Assembly: GCA_003230195.1 (NCBI GenBank)
Contig: QIHH01000226.1
Span: 1 to 16,295 of the forward strand
DNA: 16,295 nucleotides
Source: Gammaproteobacteria bacterium
GTDB lineage: Bacteria > Pseudomonadota > Gammaproteobacteria > SZUA-140
Reading direction: 5' to 3'
The stretch's first letter is position 1. Every line of letters begins with the position of its first letter. The notes below the pieces were generated by a model. That model had not been told where the DNA came from and made no database searches. It saw nothing but the letters and a program-made list of their open reading frames with translations. A program made the translations under genes and the position numbers. This document shows, piece by piece, positions 1 through 6,289 of this stretch.

Positions 1-8
1 GATAGTTG

Positions 9-500
9 ATGACAACAAAACCTTTTGATTTGGCTCAGTTCCTCAATCAGCAGCATCTGTGTGAGTCGTTAACGATTAAGGAAGTTCAGACATTACTCGA
101 TTACACCGAGCTAGTGGAATATAAAAAGGGTGATATCATCACTGACATCGGTGAGGTCGGTGATGCGATCTATTTCGTGGTCTCGGGTGAAACCGCGCTG
201 GTTTATGAAGAACGCGGCAGTGAGATGGAGATTGGCCGCATGTCTGAAGGCGAACTGGTCGGTGAAATGTCCTTTTTTGATCGTCAACCACGCCTGCTAC
301 GGATGCGTGTTGCGACTGATAACACCCAGTTGATGAAATTGTCGCGCGTGATGTATGACCGTCTACGTATTGAACACCCTTATCTGGCGGTGGTCTTCTT
401 GGAGCATGCGATCATCAGTCTTGATCACCTAGTACGTCGTGTGAGCAGTGATGAGATGAGTCTTAGCCGTTATGTGTATGGGCGTGGTGGTAAGCGTTAA
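9..500 (+). CDS. Cyclic nucleotide-binding (Crp/cNMP fold) domain protein
   Basis: A 163-residue protein made almost entirely of one cNMP-binding beta-barrel. The barrel covers about residues 20-125, and a helical tail (about 126-163) follows. There is no C-terminal helix-turn-helix, so it is not a Crp/Fnr-type regulator. The phosphate-binding-cassette region is GELVGEMSFFDRQPR at 81-95. It keeps the GEL motif but lacks the usual Arg-Thr/Ser-Ala end, so actual cAMP or cGMP binding is uncertain. Start choice: an in-frame TAG lies at 3-5, followed by TTG at 6 and ATG at 9. I take the ATG; TTG would add one residue. The gene lies 36 nt upstream of engB on the same strand and may be co-transcribed with it. 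The family assignment is secure. The biological role is unknown; a regulatory or scaffold role is inference only. Confidence 0.85.
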   Translation: MTTKPFDLAQFLNQQHLCESLTIKEVQTLLDYTELVEYKKGDIITDIGEVGDAIYFVVSGETALVYEERGSEMEIGRMSEGELVGEMSFFDRQPRLLRMRVATDNTQLMKLSRVMYDRLRIEHPYLAVVFLEHAIISLDHLVRRVSSDEMSLSRYVYGRGGKR

Positions 501-536
501 CCTTGTCCTGTTATGACACAAATATGTGTGAGTTGA

Positions 537-1163
537 ATGATGCCTGAGCCGAATCACCCCTATCGTCGTGCCACCTTTATGTTGAGTGTGGCGTCGCTTT
601 CTCAGTTGCCAGATGACGAGGGGGCTGAGGTGGCGATTGTGGGGCGTTCCAATGCTGGCAAATCGAGTGCGATCAATACCATTACCGGGATTAACGCGCT
701 GGCACGTACCAGTAAAACGCCAGGGCGCACTCAGCAGATTAATTATTTTGAGATCGCTGGTGAACGTCGTCTGGCGGATCTGCCGGGGTACGGTTACGCT
801 AAGGTGCCGCTGAGCACCAAGCAAAAATGGATGAAGTTGATTGAAGATTACTTTCAGACCCGTCAGTCCTTGAAGGGGTTGATTATAGTGATGGATTGCC
901 GTCGTCCGCTGCAGGAACTCGATTGTCAGCTGCTGGCTTGGTGTTGTGAGGCGAAGATGCCGGTGCATCTGTTGCTGACCAAGGCGGATAAGCTGAGTCG
1001 TGGCGCTGCCGGCAATATGCTGCAAGAGGTGCGTCGAGATGTTGCTAAGGATTTTAATGCCGAGGGCGATCAGGAAATCTCGACGCAGCTTTTTTCATCA
1101 TTGAAAAAGACGGGAGTTGATGAGGCGCATGCCTGCTTGGACGGTTGGTTGAAGCTTGGATAG
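537..1163 (+). CDS. engB: Ribosome biogenesis GTPase EngB (YihA/YsxC)
   Basis: A 208-residue TRAFAC-class GTPase required for assembly of the large ribosomal subunit. All G motifs are visible: G1 GRSNAGKSS (36-44), the switch/G2 region with GRTQ (63-66), G3 DLPGYG (81-86), G4 TKAD (148-151) and a G5-like SSLKKTG (187-193). Family proteins are about 195-215 residues, so this one is full length. Two adjacent ATG codons stand at 537 and 540; I give the first. No strong Shine-Dalgarno precedes it. It is convergent with polA, the order also found in E. coli and Pseudomonas. In both of those genomes the spacer between these two genes carries a small RNA. Confidence 0.97.
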   Translation: MMPEPNHPYRRATFMLSVASLSQLPDDEGAEVAIVGRSNAGKSSAINTITGINALARTSKTPGRTQQINYFEIAGERRLADLPGYGYAKVPLSTKQKWMKLIEDYFQTRQSLKGLIIVMDCRRPLQELDCQLLAWCCEAKMPVHLLLTKADKLSRGAAGNMLQEVRRDVAKDFNAEGDQEISTQLFSSLKKTGVDEAHACLDGWLKLG

Positions 1164-1175
1164 AAAATTAGGGAT

Positions 1176-1221
1176 AAAAAAATCCCCGGTTATTTTAGAG
1201 AGAGGGAGGGAATAACCGGGG
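1176..1221 (-). terminator. Rho-independent terminator of the sRNA (and perhaps polA)
   Basis: A perfect 11-bp inverted repeat (CCCCGGTTATT at 1184-1194 with AATAACCGGGG at 1211-1221) encloses a 16-nt loop. On the minus strand the stem is followed by A and then seven T (1182-1176), the classic intrinsic-terminator layout. On the plus strand no T-run follows, so it is directional. No other terminator is evident after polA, so it may also stop polA read-through. Confidence 0.85.
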
Positions 1222-1303
1222 TTAAAACTCATACTCAGCTTGGGGGAGCTGAGTAAGAAGGGCCACTCAGGGAGGCTGAGTGGTGGTGTCCAAAGACACA
1301 CTT
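1176..1303 (-). ncRNA. Putative C-rich-loop small RNA at the Spot 42/ErsA locus
   Basis: Seen in the sequence, reading the minus strand from about 1303 to 1176: four consecutive hairpins. The first is GTGTC/GACAC (1299-1286, loop TTTG). The second is CCACTCAG/CTGAGTGG (1283-1263, loop CCTCC). The third is TACTCAGCT/AGCTGAGTA (1255-1232, loop CCCCCA). The last is an 11-bp terminator stem (1221-1184) whose loop begins CCCTCCCTCTC, followed by seven T. A sigma-E-like promoter lies just upstream. The predicted length is about 128 nt. Known biology: Spot 42 in enterobacteria and ErsA in Pseudomonas are encoded between polA and engB, and C-rich loops that pair with G-rich ribosome-binding sites are a feature of Xanthomonas sX13. 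Inference: this is a trans-acting sRNA of that functional kind. The transcription start is estimated from promoter spacing and was not observed. Confidence 0.7.
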
Positions 1304-1309
1304 GTAAAG

Positions 1310-1337
1310 TAAGACGGCCAATGTTTGAAAAAGTTCA
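1310..1337 (-). promoter_or_regulatory. Sigma-E (RpoE/AlgU)-like promoter of the putative sRNA
   Basis: On the minus strand, TGAACTT (1337-1331) is followed by a 15-nt spacer and GTCTTA (1315-1310). The E. coli sigma-E consensus is about GGAACTT - 15/16 nt - GTCTAA, so each element differs from it at one position. The first hairpin of the predicted transcript begins 11 nt past the -10 element, which leaves room for a start at about 1302-1305. An A/T-tract palindrome (1352-1365, TTTTTTCGAAAAAA) lies upstream and could act like an UP element. I found no well-spaced sigma-70 pair here. Pseudomonas ErsA is also controlled by the sigma-E homologue AlgU, which makes this match more credible. Confidence 0.5.
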
Positions 1338-1409
1338 GCTTTCTTTTAATCTTTTTTCGAAAAAATCTTAAAAAAGACCATTTTTCTTCAAAACTACGCT
1401 AATTTCACC

Positions 1410-4133
1410 TTAATGTGCCTCGTTCCAGTTGATTCCGTCACCGATATCGACCACTAACGGGACTGCGAGTTTAGCCGCACCCGTCATACAGCTACGAATA
1501 CCGTCTCTTGCGGCAATCAACTGCTCTTCGGCCACCTCAAAAACCAATTCATCGTGTACCTGCATCACCATTGTCACATCAATCGAATCATTTTCAAGCC
1601 ATGTTGCGGTTTTTAGCATCGCTAGTTTGATGATGTCCGCGGCGCTGCCCTGCATCGGTGCGTTGATCGCAGCGCGTTCGGCGTACTGACGGCGTTGTGC
1701 ATTGCGCGCGTTGATCTCAGGCAGATAGAGGCGGCGTCCAAACAAAGTTTCAACATAGCCATCGGCCTTGGCCGTTTCCCGCATCCGATCCATATAGGCG
1801 AGTACACCGGGATAACGTTTAAAATAGAGGTCGATATATTCCTGCGCTTCTTTGCGGCCCACGCAGAGCTGTTTGGCGAGGCCAAAGGCGGACATGCCGT
1901 AGATCAGACCGAAGTTGATGGCCTTGGCGCGGCGGCGCTGTTCTGAGGTGACACTGATCGGCATTGTATTGAATATCTCGGCGGCGGTGGCGCTGTGGAT
2001 ATCATCGCCTCGGCGGAAGGCATCGAGTAGCCCGGTGTCGCCAGAGAGGTGTGCCATGATGCGTAGCTCGATCTGTGAATAGTCGGCAGCGACGATGATT
2101 TTACCCTCGGGTGCGATAAAGGCCTGGCGAATGCGACGTCCCTCTTGATTGCGGATCGGGATGTTTTGCAGATTGGGGTTGCTCGATGAGAGTCGTCCGG
2201 TGGCGGTTACTGCTTGGTGGTATGAAGTGTGCACACGGCCAGTTTTGGGGTGGATTTGCTTTGGTAGCTTATCGGTGTAGGTCGATTTGAGTTTGCTCAT
2301 GCCGCGATGTTCGAGGATCAACTTCGGCAGTGGGTAGTCGAGCGCCAGCTCTTGCAGTACTTCTTCAGCCGTTGATGGCTGTCCCTTCGGGGTCTTCTTT
2401 ATAATGGGTAGCTGCTGTTTCTCAAACAGAATTTCCTGAATCTGTTTAGGTGAGCTGAGGTTGAACGTCTGCTCGGCAACGCTAAAGGCCTCTTGTTCAA
2501 TCTGCTGCATCCGTTCGCTTAGCTCTCCACTTTGAATGTTGAGCATCTCGGCGTCGACTAGCACACCGTGGTATTCCATCCTAGCTAGGATCGGCAGCAA
2601 CGGTAGCTCAATATCATTAAATAGTTTGCACAATGCCTCGACACCTTTGACCTGCGGCCATAGTTTTTGGTGCAGTTGCAGGGTGATGTCGGCATCTTCG
2701 GCAGCGTAGGGCGATGCAATCTCAAGCGGCACTTGGTTAAAGGTGATCTGTTTCGCCCCCTTTCCGGCGACATCTTCGTAGTGGATGGTCTCCACACCAA
2801 GGTGGTTTTTCGCTAGTGAGTCCATATCGTGGCGTGAGGCGGTGCTGTTGAGAACGTACGATTCAAGCATGGTATCAAATGCGATACCACGTAGCTGGAT
2901 GCCATAATTGAGCAGCACATTGGCGTTATATTTGAGATTTTGACCGACCTTTTTGCGTGCTTTATCTTCAAGTAGTGGGCGTAGCTGTTCGAGTACCGTG
3001 GTGCGATCGAGCTGTGGTGGGGCATCTTCGTAGTCGTGTGCAAGCGGCACATAGGCGGCAGCACCCGCTTCGGTGGCAAACGAGACGCCAACGATCTCTG
3101 CCTCAATATAGTCTAGGCTGGTGGTCTCTGTATCAAATGAAAACAATTCAGTGCTGTTGAGCTGAGCGATCCATTTATCAAGCGATGCCTGGTCGAGAAT
3201 GGTGTCGTAGTGGCGTTCAATGGGTGAGGGTGTTTCTGCTTCGTTCGTTGAGGGTTGATCTGAAAAAACGCCATGTTCAAGTTCCTCGAGCCAGCGTTTG
3301 AATTCCAGTTGCTGAAACAGTTTGCGTAGCGCATCAATATCGGCTGGTTGCATCTGCAGTGTCTGGGGTGTTTCGGCGAGCGGTACATCCAGTTTGATGG
3401 TGGTGAGCTGGCGAGAGAGCGGTAGCTGAGCCATGTTGGCGCGGAATTTTTCGCCAACCTTGCCTTTGATGGTCTCGGCTTGGTTGATGATCTCATCGAG
3501 CGAGCCATACTGGCTAAACCATTTGACGGCGGTCTTGGGGCCGACGCCGGGGATGCCAGGAATATTGTCAGAGGTGTCGCCGATCAGCGCGAGGTAGTCG
3601 ATGATCTGTTCTGGCGGTAAGCCGAATTTTTCGATGACACCAGCGCGGTCGAGTATCTTGTTGTTCATGGTATTGATCAGCGTGATATGCTCATTGACTA
3701 GCTGAGCCATATCTTTATCGCCGGTCGAGATCACACTACGAATGCCACTGGCGGCTGCTTGTTGTGCCAGTGTGCCGATGACATCATCGGCCTCAACCCC
3801 CGGTTCAACGATACACGGTAACCCCATGGCGCGCACCACCGCATGTAGTGGCTCGATCTGCGCACGCAGTTCATCCGGCATTGGTGGGCGATTCGCCTTG
3901 TACTGATCAAACATCTCGTCACGAAAGGTCTTGCCTTTGGCGTCAAATACGACTGCAACATAGTCGGGGTTATATTCATCGATCAACGTGCGTAACATAT
4001 TGATTACGCCGTAGATTGCACCGGTTGCCTGCCCCTGTGAATTGGTCAGTGGTGGCATCGCATGGAAGGCGCGATAAAGGTAGGAGGAGCCATCGATCAG
4101 TACCAGTAGTTTGTCTGCGTTATTTTTAGTCAT
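1410..4133 (-). CDS. polA: DNA polymerase I
   Basis: A 907-residue family-A polymerase that fills gaps and removes RNA primers in replication and repair. Three domains are complete. The 5' nuclease (about 1-290) has the acidic metal sites, including VEADDVIG (113-120), STGDKD (136-141) and GDTSDNIPG (185-193). The 3'-5' proofreading exonuclease (about 310-500) keeps DTE at 334-336 and YAAED at 476-480, so it should be active, unlike the decayed domain of Bacillus or Thermus enzymes. The polymerase domain (about 510-907) carries motif A DYSQIE (684-689), motif B RRRAKAINFGLIYG (733-746) and motif C VHDEL (859-863). The length is close to E. coli Pol I (928). The ATG at 4131-4133 has no strong Shine-Dalgarno. 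The gene is convergent with engB and divergent from the DUF2782 gene. Confidence 0.99.
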   Translation of the reverse strand: MTKNNADKLLVLIDGSSYLYRAFHAMPPLTNSQGQATGAIYGVINMLRTLIDEYNPDYVAVVFDAKGKTFRDEMFDQYKANRPPMPDELRAQIEPLHAVVRAMGLPCIVEPGVEADDVIGTLAQQAAASGIRSVISTGDKDMAQLVNEHITLINTMNNKILDRAGVIEKFGLPPEQIIDYLALIGDTSDNIPGIPGVGPKTAVKWFSQYGSLDEIINQAETIKGKVGEKFRANMAQLPLSRQLTTIKLDVPLAETPQTLQMQPADIDALRKLFQQLEFKRWLEELEHGVFSDQPSTNEAETPSPIERHYDTILDQASLDKWIAQLNSTELFSFDTETTSLDYIEAEIVGVSFATEAGAAAYVPLAHDYEDAPPQLDRTTVLEQLRPLLEDKARKKVGQNLKYNANVLLNYGIQLRGIAFDTMLESYVLNSTASRHDMDSLAKNHLGVETIHYEDVAGKGAKQITFNQVPLEIASPYAAEDADITLQLHQKLWPQVKGVEALCKLFNDIELPLLPILARMEYHGVLVDAEMLNIQSGELSERMQQIEQEAFSVAEQTFNLSSPKQIQEILFEKQQLPIIKKTPKGQPSTAEEVLQELALDYPLPKLILEHRGMSKLKSTYTDKLPKQIHPKTGRVHTSYHQAVTATGRLSSSNPNLQNIPIRNQEGRRIRQAFIAPEGKIIVAADYSQIELRIMAHLSGDTGLLDAFRRGDDIHSATAAEIFNTMPISVTSEQRRRAKAINFGLIYGMSAFGLAKQLCVGRKEAQEYIDLYFKRYPGVLAYMDRMRETAKADGYVETLFGRRLYLPEINARNAQRRQYAERAAINAPMQGSAADIIKLAMLKTATWLENDSIDVTMVMQVHDELVFEVAEEQLIAARDGIRSCMTGAAKLAVPLVVDIGDGINWNEAH

Positions 4134-4224
4134 CGGTTATTTGCGAGTTTTTGAGTTGGTCTTGGAATAATAATAGTTGGTTAATACGCAGGGATGATCT
4201 GCTAATATGGGTCGAGTGGCCACC

Positions 4225-4232
4225 ATTATAAT
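4225..4232. promoter_or_regulatory. Candidate bidirectional -10 element between polA and the DUF2782 gene
   Basis: The palindrome ATTATAAT contains a perfect TATAAT on each strand (4227-4232 on plus, 4230-4225 on minus). It lies in the divergent spacer about 92 bp from the polA start. No good -35 hexamer stands at 16-18 bp on either side. On the minus strand the best is TTCAAA at a 19-nt spacing. This is therefore only a candidate. Confidence 0.25.
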
Positions 4233-4292
4233 GATTCAGTGCCGAAGATTTTGAACTGCTTGAGGTGTTGGGTAGTCCACTGGAGGTGGTTG

Positions 4293-4367
4293 ATGCGATA
4301 TTTCAGCATTACGGGCAACGTGGATTTGAACCATCTGCTGAAGAACGTGAGATTATTGGCGTTATGA
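4293..4367 (+). CDS. Possible 24-residue leader peptide before the DUF2782 gene
   Basis: ATG at 4293 is preceded at 5 nt by a consensus Shine-Dalgarno, GGAGGT (4282-4287), among the strongest ribosome-binding sites in the window. The frame encodes 24 residues beginning MRYFSITGN. Its TGA (4365-4367) overlaps the ATG (4364) of the signal-peptide frame as ATGA, the usual geometry of translational coupling. Against it, a competing frame across the same bases (open from 4235, same frame as ATG 4364) has a more protein-like composition, so the Shine-Dalgarno match may be accidental. I recognise no family. Confidence 0.25.
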   Translation: MRYFSITGNVDLNHLLKNVRLLAL

Positions 4368-4662
4368 AAAAACTGTTTCAACTATTATTATGCTTGGCAC
4401 TGTCTGACTGTCTGTGGGTAGCGCTCCATTGATGCTGGCGGCGCAGCCTGACAACGAACCTGAGATTACGATAACGCACAGCAAGACTGAAATGATAGAA
4501 GAGTACCGCGCCAATGGCAGGCTTTATATGATCAAAATCACCCCGAAAAAGGGCTTTGCTTATTTTCTGGTCGATACGGATGGCGATGGAAGTTTGGATA
4601 GCCGCCAGAATGAGTTAGACGAGGGGTTGTTGATTCCACGTTGGACGCTTTTTAGCTGGTGA
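4364..4662 (+). pseudogene. DUF2782 secreted protein, frameshifted by an 8-bp tandem duplication
   Basis: The C-terminal part (frame of 4414-4662) has EEYRANGRLYMIKITPKKG, the acidic stretch VDTDGDG and an end in FSW. I recognise this as DUF2782, a small exported protein often encoded beside polA in gammaproteobacteria. A signal peptide beginning MKKLFQLLLCLALS starts at ATG 4364 but is in another frame, which stops at 4430-4432. Between the two parts lies an exact duplication, ACTGTCTG twice (4399-4414). Removing one copy restores a single reading of about 96 residues with a normal signal peptide running into VGSAPLMLAAQ. As it stands, export is lost unless there is slippage, reversion or a sequence error. 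Translation from GTG 4414 would give 82 residues without a full signal peptide. The molecular function of DUF2782 is unknown. Confidence 0.75.
4399..4414. repeat. 8-bp tandem duplication (ACTGTCTG)x2
   Basis: Two exact, contiguous copies of ACTGTCTG, with no extension of the repeat on either side. Eight is not a multiple of three, so the duplication changes the frame within the signal-peptide region of the DUF2782 gene. Deleting one copy joins the signal peptide to the conserved domain in frame. Confidence 0.95.
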
Positions 4663-5154
4663 AAAAGAAGGAGGATGTTTCACCAGAAATGTTCCATGAT
4701 TGATGGTTAATTATAAAAGAACCATCTAACTGCTTGTCGTGATTGATAATTGAAGGTTTTCCACAGAAACTGTGGATAACTCTGTGGAAAGTTTGGGGTA
4801 AAAGGCTTGAAATCGTTATAACTCAAGGCCTCGGGTTAGATTGTGTAGTTTTTAATCGATATTGATATTTTATATAAAACAATGAGTTAGATATTTTTTA
4901 TAGTTTTTCCATGTTAAGCCTAGTGTGTTAGTGCATCAGATGAAGCAAACTGTGTATAAGAATTTGTGTTTTAGGACAAAGCAAGCCAGAAAGCAGCTTT
5001 ATGTACCTGAAATACAGGTGTCTTTAAAGTTATTACGACACCATGACTTTGCACGGCATACGACGGTGAAAGATGTGAGGGGTTTGATTAAAAAATCCAC
5101 AGGGTTAAGGTGTTGGGGAGTATGGGTAATGGGTTTGTTCATTAAGAGATTGAG
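4663..5154. other. AT-rich spacer upstream of the gsp operon
   Basis: There is no convincing gene in this 492-bp stretch. It contains a 9-bp inverted repeat overlapping the end of the DUF2782 gene (4656-4664 with 4678-4686), a 7-bp one (GATGGTT 4702-4708 with AACCATC 4720-4726), the DnaA-box cluster, and an AT-rich block at about 4840-4915 with several Pribnow-like hexamers. The gsp promoter must lie here or nearby, but I see no well-spaced -35/-10 pair. Neither inverted repeat is followed by a T-run, so I do not call them terminators. Confidence 0.5.
4757..4791. promoter_or_regulatory. DnaA-box pair within an inverted/direct repeat cluster
   Basis: TTTTCCACA (4757-4765) on the plus strand and TGTGGATAA (4771-4779, the complement of TTATCCACA) match the DnaA-box consensus TTWTNCACA, the second one perfectly. 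A third weaker copy, TGTGGAAAG, is at 4783-4791. Together they form nested repeats: TCCACAG-AAA-CTGTGGA (4760-4776) and TTTCCACAG (4758-4766) with CTGTGGAAA (4782-4790). A strongly AT-rich stretch follows (about 4840-4915). This could be DnaA control of the downstream region or a DnaA-titration site; it could also be an operator for another repressor. Confidence 0.5.
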
Positions 5155-6033
5155 ATGAGATTATCTGTTGACTGGAAAGGGTTGTCAGGTGTGGTTGCGA
5201 AGGGCGCTAATGCAGCGCAATGGGTGACGGTTGTCAATGTGACGTTGGTGGTATTGTTGGCCTATTACGCAGCGGTGTTGAGCTGGCGTCTGGTGCCGGC
5301 GGCAGAGAGAGAGGGGCTGCCTGCTGCGCAGGTGGCAAACTCACAGCAGGCAGCCGTTTCGAGTGGTGGTTGGAATATTGCGCGCTGGAGCCTGTTTGGC
5401 AAAGAGAATCGAAATGCGCCAGTGGTGGTGCAGAAGGATATCCCTAGGACAACCCTTAAGCTGACACTTCGTGGCGTTTTTGTTGCAGATGGCGGTGGTG
5501 GTGCAATCATCGCTGAAGCAAATGGTAAGGAGCGTTACTATGCAGTGAACTCCCGAATTTCAGGTGGGGTCGTTCTTTCCGAAGTGCACCCAACCAAGGT
5601 TGTATTGAAGCGTAATAATTCGTTGGAAATACTGGAGCTGCCTAAAGCGAGTATAAAGACAGCAAGCTCATCAACAACCAGAGCACGCAACAGATCTTCT
5701 CGAACAGGTGCCCGCACTGCACCGATGAGTCTTAAGCAATATCGCAAAGACTTGCTGAAAGAACCGCAGCGTTTGACGGATGCGATTAAGATGAACCCTA
5801 GAAGCGAAAGAGGTAGGTTTATTGGTTATGAGGTTAAACCGGGGCGTGATCGAGCGCTGTTTGATCGCGTTGGCTTGATGCCCGGCGATATTGTGACAGC
5901 AGTAAATGGTATTCAGCTTGATACCCCTGCAAAGGGTCTTAATGTTCTACGTAGCCTGCAAACAGCGAATAGCGTCATACTTGATATAAAAAGAAATGGG
6001 CGCTTCCTGTCATTTGACGTTAGTATTGATTAG
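5155..6033 (+). CDS. gspC: Type II secretion system protein GspC
   Basis: A 292-residue bitopic inner-membrane protein. It connects the T2SS inner-membrane platform to the secretin and contributes to substrate recognition. It has a short cytoplasmic N-terminus, one membrane span at about 24-43, and a periplasmic homology region (about 75-163) starting at WNIARWSLFG, which binds the GspD N0 domain. A Ser/Thr/Arg-rich linker (170-190) and a C-terminal PDZ domain (about 210-292) with RVGLMPGDIVTAVNG (238-252) complete it. It is the first gene of the operon. The ATG is preceded only by weak purine-rich sequence. The stop TAG at 6031-6033 coincides with the junction of an inserted repeat element. 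Removing the element predicts a tail longer by seven residues (YSVVSKR), so GspC is probably slightly shortened; the PDZ domain is intact. Confidence 0.93.
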   Translation: MRLSVDWKGLSGVVAKGANAAQWVTVVNVTLVVLLAYYAAVLSWRLVPAAEREGLPAAQVANSQQAAVSSGGWNIARWSLFGKENRNAPVVVQKDIPRTTLKLTLRGVFVADGGGGAIIAEANGKERYYAVNSRISGGVVLSEVHPTKVVLKRNNSLEILELPKASIKTASSSTTRARNRSSRTGARTAPMSLKQYRKDLLKEPQRLTDAIKMNPRSERGRFIGYEVKPGRDRALFDRVGLMPGDIVTAVNGIQLDTPAKGLNVLRSLQTANSVILDIKRNGRFLSFDVSID

Positions 6034-6234
6034 AGACCTCTGTACGATGAATCAAATGGATAGACGTCAATTTTTAACATATAATGCTGTTAGTCTGTAT
6101 ATAGTGAGGCTTGTTGCACGAGAACTAGTTTTCGTTCCAGCAAGGCATAAATGATCGAAAAACGGAGTTTACACGAAGTAAATGAGTCTTGTAAGGCGGC
6201 TGGAGCGGAAAATAGACTCGTGAAAAGGTCTCTA
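6031..6234. mobile_element. MITE-like structured element between gspC and gspD
   Basis: Terminal inverted repeats GAGACCTCTGTACGA (6033-6047) and, on the other strand, GAGACCTTTTCACGA (6232-6218) agree at 12 of 15 positions, with the outer seven perfect. TA flanks both ends (6031-6032, 6233-6234), as expected for the TA target duplication of IS630/Tc1-type elements. Inside, CACGAG (6117-6122) pairs with CTCGTG (6217-6222). The 17-nt arm 6125-6141 is largely complementary to 6199-6215, and a small TTTAC/GTAAA hairpin lies near the centre. An imperfect palindrome also occupies 6118-6135. There is no transposase gene, so it would be non-autonomous. The element explains why the gspC-gspD gap is 256 nt instead of about 33 nt. 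Family assignment is inference. Confidence 0.65.
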
Positions 6235-6268
6235 TAGTGTTGTATCAAAACGATAAATAGCAATAATA

Positions 6269-6286
6269 CTCTAAATTATTTTAGAG
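6269..6286. repeat. Inverted repeat just upstream of the gspD start
   Basis: CTCTAAA (6269-6275) and TTTAGAG (6280-6286) are perfect complements around a TTAT loop, only 3 nt before the GTG start of gspD. In RNA this hairpin would reach the ribosome-binding region and could limit gspD initiation. It could equally be an operator. It is not followed by a T-run, so it is not an intrinsic terminator. Confidence 0.45.
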
Positions 6287-6289
6287 ATA

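Noticed and set aside
501..536. ACACA/TGTGT inverted repeat before engB as a regulatory site
   Set aside because: Five base pairs around a 4-nt loop is too short to support a call.
429..1025. Long minus-strand open frame across engB, and similar long antisense frames across gspD, gspE, gspK and gspL
   Set aside because: They lie opposite strongly conserved genes, have no domain signature, and are explained as antisense shadows.
1184..1283. Plus-strand reading of the same hairpins: GGA-containing loops (GGGAGG) as a CsrA-binding RNA, or as the engB terminator
   Set aside because: On the plus strand there is no T-run after any stem and no promoter that I can see, while the minus strand has both promoter and terminator.
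4656..4726. Two hairpins after the DUF2782 gene as intrinsic terminators
   Set aside because: Neither is followed by a T-run on either strand, and the loops are 11-13 nt with mainly A/T stems.
4757..4915. Chromosomal replication origin (DnaA boxes plus AT-rich block)
   Set aside because: Only two good boxes, no GATC or repeated 13-mer pattern, and no dnaA, dnaN, rpmH or mnmG nearby.
4925..5158. A 77-codon open frame starting at GTG just upstream of gspC, ending in an ATGA overlap with its start
   Set aside because: It has no Shine-Dalgarno, an AT-rich composition with many AGG/AGA/TTA codons unlike its neighbours, and no recognisable domain. The overlap with gspC could be chance.
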